From: Poronia punctata
Lineage: Eukaryota > Ascomycota > Sordariomycetes > Xylariales > Xylariaceae
DNA: 64,000 bases
Assembly: GCA_022579005.1 (NCBI GenBank)
Contig: MU401578.1
Span: 48,409-112,408 of the forward strand
Reading direction: 5' to 3'
In this document: in pieces, positions 59,437-64,000 of the stretch
Layout: the number at the start of each line of letters is the position of its first letter
How positions within the stretch are numbered: the stretch's first letter is position 1
Notes under the pieces: generated by a model
Seen by the model: the letters and a program-made list of their open reading frames with translations, nothing else
Told to the model about the DNA's origin: nothing
Database searches by the model: none
Position numbers and translations under genes: made by a program

Positions 59437-62074
59437 ATGCCTGGCAACCCGTTTTCCGTCATCGATCCGTTCTCCCACGACCCGGCTAATATGGCTTCAT
59501 CGTCCACTCCTTCGAACATACCTAGGCCCGACGACCGGGCTCCCAAACGGAAATCTAGGGCAGGAAAAAAACACAAACGGTCGAGGAGAAGGTCATTTGC
59601 TCCTTCTACGAATGAGATTACGAACGGTGCTGGCGCAAATGAACCTGCACACACAGGTTTCTATGCAGGCGGAGGAAACGCTAGCAATACAAGTCTTGAT
59701 AGCCAGGCTCTTTTAGACCACAGGTAATGACCGGCTGCTCTCAATTCGAAGCCCACTATCTATACAGACCCAACTGCTTATGCTCTATTGGTTTCTGTGC
59801 GCTGACTTCCAAGCTAAGGGAATATCAGTACCCCAGGGCCAGACGTCCATCAGTGGTCGCATCATCTCACTCGGTGACTGAATCGAACATGGGTCGCTTT
59901 CGTTTTTCGTCCAACATCATCGGGGAACACATTGCTGAGGCCGAGAATACACCCTTACTATCGAGTCCAAGCAGGCTAGAGCCAGGCCCGCCTCAAAATT
60001 ATGGCACACGGACGGACTCTCGTGGGCTGGGACGTGGTAATAGCCCTTCCGGGACTCTCAAATCAGATAGCACCCTACATCCGGTCCCTAGGCTGCCCGG
60101 CGAGCGGCACAATATCAACTATCCTCCCTCGGTTCCGGGCACACCGCCTATGGGACCTAGTGACCGTGTCGTTGAGATGAACTTTGGGGACGCCATGATG
60201 CGGGATGGCCTTTCTTTAAATCGATCACGTAGCAATAGCATGGTCGAGGATGATATCGGACCCCTGCGGCAGTCACCTATGGATAGAAGGGCAACCATGG
60301 CGATCCAAGCCTCGGAAGACGTCTGCTTTCCGCAAGAAAACATGTCCGAAATGGCCGAGGACGATATACAACAGGCGCGAGACAAAGCCAGCATGCGGAC
60401 ACGACGGCGCCGCCGTAATAAGTGGCCCGACCTCGCTATCTTAGAAGAGTGGTCGCGGCTTGAGCAGGAAGATAAGAGCAAGGTCCGGCGAATGAAGAAG
60501 ATCACAGAACCGCAGCTGATTAATGGACGACTACGGCCTATCCACAAAGGGTGGTTTCGAATAGAAGAAGATGCTCCCTATCGCTTCACATACTTTAACG
60601 AGGAGCTTCAGAGTACAATTCACAGTCAAACCATCTCGGAGCTTGTTCAACCAGATGGCTCCTTCCAGGAACTGTTCGTCCCAGACGCGCCAGTTTTGTT
60701 GGATTCGTCCGACGACGATGACGACGAACAAGAACAGGAGGACCTGCTTGCAGAAGTCTCGAGTCTTGGCCTAGGTGCTCGGCAAGGCGCCAGAGGGTCG
60801 TTGAAGGAGACATTGTCGCCCACCAATACCGGAGCGCCCCCTTCCCAAGCTTCACGCAGCCGGTCACCGTCGGAGATGCCGGCTGAGTCCACGTCGACAA
60901 CAAAGATACCCTCTGACCATTCGACACCGAGGCGAGGAAAGTCGCCTTTTCCGGGAATGAAACCCCCCACGGGCGAGGAGGGGAAGCAACCACGGTATGG
61001 GGAACGACCTGTCTGGTGGCTTGATATTCTGAGCCCAACGGACTCGGAGATGAAGGTGCTCGCCAAAGCTTTCGGTATACATCCTCTGACGTCGGAGGAT
61101 ATCATGCTGCAAGAGCAGCGCGAAAAGGTGGAACTCTTCCGGCACTACTATTTCGTGAATTATCGTTCTTTCGACCAGGATGCCGAGTCGAAGAGTCATC
61201 TTGAACCGGTCAACATGTATGTCGTGGTTTTCCGGGAAGGTGTTATCTCGTTCCATTTCAGCCAGACGCCACATCCGGCCAACGTACGGCGTCGGATACG
61301 ACAGCTCAAAGACTTTATGGTGCTCAGCTCGGATTGGATCAGCTATGCCATCATCGACGACATCACGGATGTCTATCTTCCTCTAATTCAGACCATCGAG
61401 GATGAGGTGGATGATATTGACGACAAGATCTTGGAGTTGCATTCTTCTACCGTGCCAACCCAGCAATCTTCCGCTAAGGAGCGTGGAGAGAAGACAGATG
61501 CGGCAGAGGGGAATACAGATACCGGTGGTGATATGCTGCGACGCGTGGGAGATTGCAGAAAGAAGGTCATGACCCTTTACCGACTCCTAGGGAATAAGGC
61601 CGATGTCATTAAGGGGTTCGCCAAGCGGTGTAACGAGCACTGGGAGGTGGCACCGCGGTCCGAGATTGGCTTGTATCTGGGCGACATCCAGGATCACATA
61701 GTGACTATGACGGCCAATCTCAGTCATTACGAAAAGTAAGAAGCCGCCATCTTATTCCCCCCCTGTTTTTTAGGAGGCTGACAAAAAACCCCCATAGGAT
61801 CTTGGCTCGCTGCCACGCAAATTATATCGCCCAGATCAACATCCGCATGAACGAGAGAGCGGAACAGACAGCCGATGTCCTGGGTAAACTGACGGTCCTC
61901 GGCACCATCGTGCTGCCTATGAACATCATTACCGGCCTATGGGGTATGAATGTATGGGTGCCGGGGCAGGCAATTGAGGGCGACCTGACCTGGTTCTTTG
62001 CGATAACTGGCGGTCTATTACTCTTTGGTTTGGCGTGCTTCTTGATTGCCAAGAGGGTATATGGGATTGTCTAG
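59437..62074 (+). CDS. MNR2: CorA-type Mg2+ transporter, MNR2/ALR-like
   Basis: Moves Mg2+ across the vacuolar (MNR2) or plasma (ALR1) membrane. Exons: 59437-59723, 59819-61735, 61798-62074; 826 aa. The long N-terminal cytosolic part is Ser/Pro/Arg-rich with a basic block (KRKSRAGKKHKRSRRR) and an acidic run (SSDDDDDEQEQED). The CorA domain starts near RPVWWLDILSPTDSEMKVLA and contains AFGIHPLTSEDIML. The signature Gly-Met-Asn lies at about residues 784-786 in GLWGMNVWVPG, between two C-terminal membrane helices; the protein ends KRVYGIV. Joins read LLDHREYQYPR and SHYEKILARCHANYIAQIN. Assignment to MNR2 rather than ALR1 rests on overall layout and is less sure. Confidence 0.9.
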
Positions 62075-62797
62075 AACCGAAAACCAAGGACGTCCGCCCG
62101 GGTCTTAAAATGAGTCGGAAGCCTCGGGCACTGCAGTGGGGAAAGAGGGAAAAAAGCAAAAAGAGAGAGCGCGAATAAATACCCTAACCAAGCGTCCTAT
62201 CATACTTTTTTCCTATGTGGGCTGTCGGGGTCTTGTATATATGTATATATGATATTCAATCACGTGCGCTGGGTCCGGCATAGACGGAGGAACATCAGGA
62301 AACCACGAGAGCCTTGGGAATCGGGTATAAAGGCAGCTACCAATCATTATCACTTTTTACCTTCATGCATGCGTAGTTTAGGTATGTATGCATCGGGTAC
62401 ATAACCTACTACCTAGTCTGGCACACATACACATATTTCCACGTGCTAAGTTGTCTTGGAAATTGAAATTTGTTAATTATGCACATTAGGGGCTGGGAAG
62501 AGTAAAGGAAGTGTTAAGTAGGATTTTCAGCTTCGTGGGATAGATCTTCAAGATTCAGGCCAATATAGATTATAATATATCATAAATGAATGGCCTATCT
62601 GCATCTGCCTCTGCCTTATATTCGATTTATTTGCGACCCTATGTAGACTATAGTTGATTTACCTAGAGTAGATAACTAGTATACCTATCGAGGAGCTAGG
62701 ATAGGCATGCCGGGTTATAGCAATAGCAGACGAGTGAGGCCAGAACCTAAGGTAGGTTAATAGTTCGATACTTGTTTTAAAAAAGCACTCAACCTAC
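62075..62797. other. Intergenic, MNR2 3' flank
   Basis: Probable 3' UTR followed by increasingly AT-rich DNA towards the LTR element. No gene seen. Confidence 0.4.
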
Positions 62798-63019
62798 TAT
62801 TAGAACTAGCAGAATGGCTAAATTGTATATATTGATTAATGTATGCATAAAGAAGTAAAACTTCTTTTCTTTGCAAAATTTGCACATACTAAATAAGTAA
62901 AAAGAGACTTTTTATAAGAAAACCTTTTTTTTTATAGTAGTTTTTATTATAGCTATATAACTTTTACTATATAAATATTATATTAATTTTTATTATTTTA
63001 TAACTTATTAGATTTAATA
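62798..63019 (+). repeat. RIP-mutated LTR copy
   Basis: Begins TATTAGAACTAGCAGAATGG and ends GATTTAATA, matching TGTCAGAACTAGC and GGATCTAACA of the intact copy. Likely the 5' LTR of the element. Confidence 0.88.
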
Positions 63020-64000
63020 TACTTTTTTAAAATAAGCTAATATATTAGTTTATTTTATAGCTATAAATAATACTTTTATTTTATAGTATTATAGCTTTTA
63101 TAATAATAGTTATAGTATTTTAAATTATTTTAATTTATTTTTTTAGTTTTTTTGCACTTTTATAGTAATAAGCTAATTAATTTTAATTTAAATAGTTTTA
63201 ATATTAATTAAATTAATTTATTATAAAAAGCTTGCTTACTTATTTTATGCTAAAAACTTTATAAAATTATTTATTATTATTAAATTTATTAGTATATAAA
63301 TTACTTAAAGTGTTTTATTAATTATTTTTTAATATAACTAGTAATTATATATGTTAATATATTATAATTTTATTTTAAGTATTATAATATTTTTATTTAC
63401 TAAATTAATAGTTTATTAGTTATTATATTAAATAATAATATATTTTTATTTTAAATTAACGCTAAGCTTATTAATAAGCTAGCTAATAAATATAGCTTTT
63501 TTTATAGCTTAAGCTAACGTAAAAAGCTTAGCTTTAGTTATAAAAGTAATAATAATATTTTATTTATTTACTTTTTAATTAATAAGTTTACTAAAAAAAA
63601 ATATTATATATGCTTATAAGCTTTTTTAATTAATAGTATTGTTAGTAAATAATAAATTATTAGCTACTTTAAACTTATTTTTATTTTTAAACTATAAAGT
63701 AAAGCGTTAATTTACTTAAAAATAGTTTAATACTTAGTTAGTAGCAGCGTAATAAGCAAAAAAAAAGTTATTATTAAATTATAAAAGCTATAACATAGCA
63801 AAAGTAATATTTAATTTAATAATAATTATAATATATATAATTAATTTAATTTTATATTAATAATAATAAACTTTTTAATAAGTAGTAGTTTTTTTATATA
63901 AAAGTAGCTTAATAAATTTTATAAAAGTTAATAGCATTTTGCTTAAAAAGTTATTTAACTTATATATTTTTTTAATATATATAGCTTATAATAGCTAAAT
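62798..64000 (+). mobile_element. RIP-mutated LTR retrotransposon, partial at window end
   Basis: The first 222 bases (62798-63019) are an LTR of the same family as the solo LTR at 30891-31114, aligned over the whole length with two one-base gaps and differences almost wholly C-to-T or G-to-A on this copy. Its TG...CA ends have become TA...TA. The following DNA to 64000 is AT-saturated with no open frame, consistent with a RIP-destroyed internal region. The element is cut by the window edge, so the other LTR and target duplication are not visible. A second solo LTR beside other RIP DNA is possible but less likely. Confidence 0.82.

Overview
This window comes from the nuclear genome of a filamentous ascomycete, most likely a Sordariomycete (a Xylariales-like fungus is a guess, not shown). 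The evidence is the gene set (HEM14, LEO1, ERB1, PMR1, RAD21, ELA1, PHB2, NAB2, MNR2), short GT-AG introns of about 48-120 nt with CTGAC/CTAAC-like branch sites, and AT-saturated blocks that look like repeat-induced point mutation (RIP). I recognise 18 protein genes; 17 need introns to be joined. I rebuilt the exons by hand from frame, splice sites and family conservation, and give the joins in each entry.

Layout, left to right. 0.7-10.4 kb (+): an ARO8-type aromatic aminotransferase, an aldehyde dehydrogenase with an unusual in-frame upstream extension, and a secreted GH20 beta-N-acetylhexosaminidase. 10.4-13.9 kb: a gene-poor spacer rich in short TACCTA and TAC[T/A]CGTA motifs. 13.9-21.8 kb (+): a CYP52-like P450, NAB2 (poly(A)-RNA binding) and HEM14 (haem synthesis). 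22.6-24.4 kb (-): MOB2, with a 23-nt first exon and a 666-nt intron. 25.5-30.1 kb (+): LEO1 (Paf1 complex) and a patatin/TGL-like protein that seems to have lost both catalytic residues. 30.9-31.1 kb: an intact solo LTR with a perfect 5-bp target duplication, then ERB1 (-) and an FAH-family gene (+). 36.7-40.1 kb (-): PMR1 Ca/Mn ATPase. 42.0-47.5 kb (+): RAD21 cohesin and Elongin A, whose BC-box exon lies upstream of the long reading frame. 48.5-51.3 kb (-): a tiny four-exon RUB1/NEDD8 gene and prohibitin-2. 51.5-56.4 kb: a 4.9-kb element with 142-bp terminal inverted repeats and TA flanks, its interior RIP-saturated. 56.9-62.1 kb (+): CSTF64/RNA15 and a CorA-type Mg transporter (MNR2). 62.8-64.0 kb: the RIP-mutated start of an LTR retrotransposon whose LTR is the same family as the solo LTR at 30.9 kb.

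The genes are mostly independent housekeeping units with their own promoters; I see no metabolic cluster and no operon-like arrangement. Several do serve mRNA and nuclear function (NAB2, LEO1, ELA1, CSTF64), and RUB1 and Elongin A both relate to cullin ubiquitin ligases, but nothing in the layout shows joint regulation. The most notable signals are the repeats: the same LTR in an unmutated and a RIP-mutated state, a TIR element whose ends escaped the mutation that erased its interior, and a short intergenic motif far above chance frequency. Among proteins, the patatin pseudoenzyme candidate is the most interesting.
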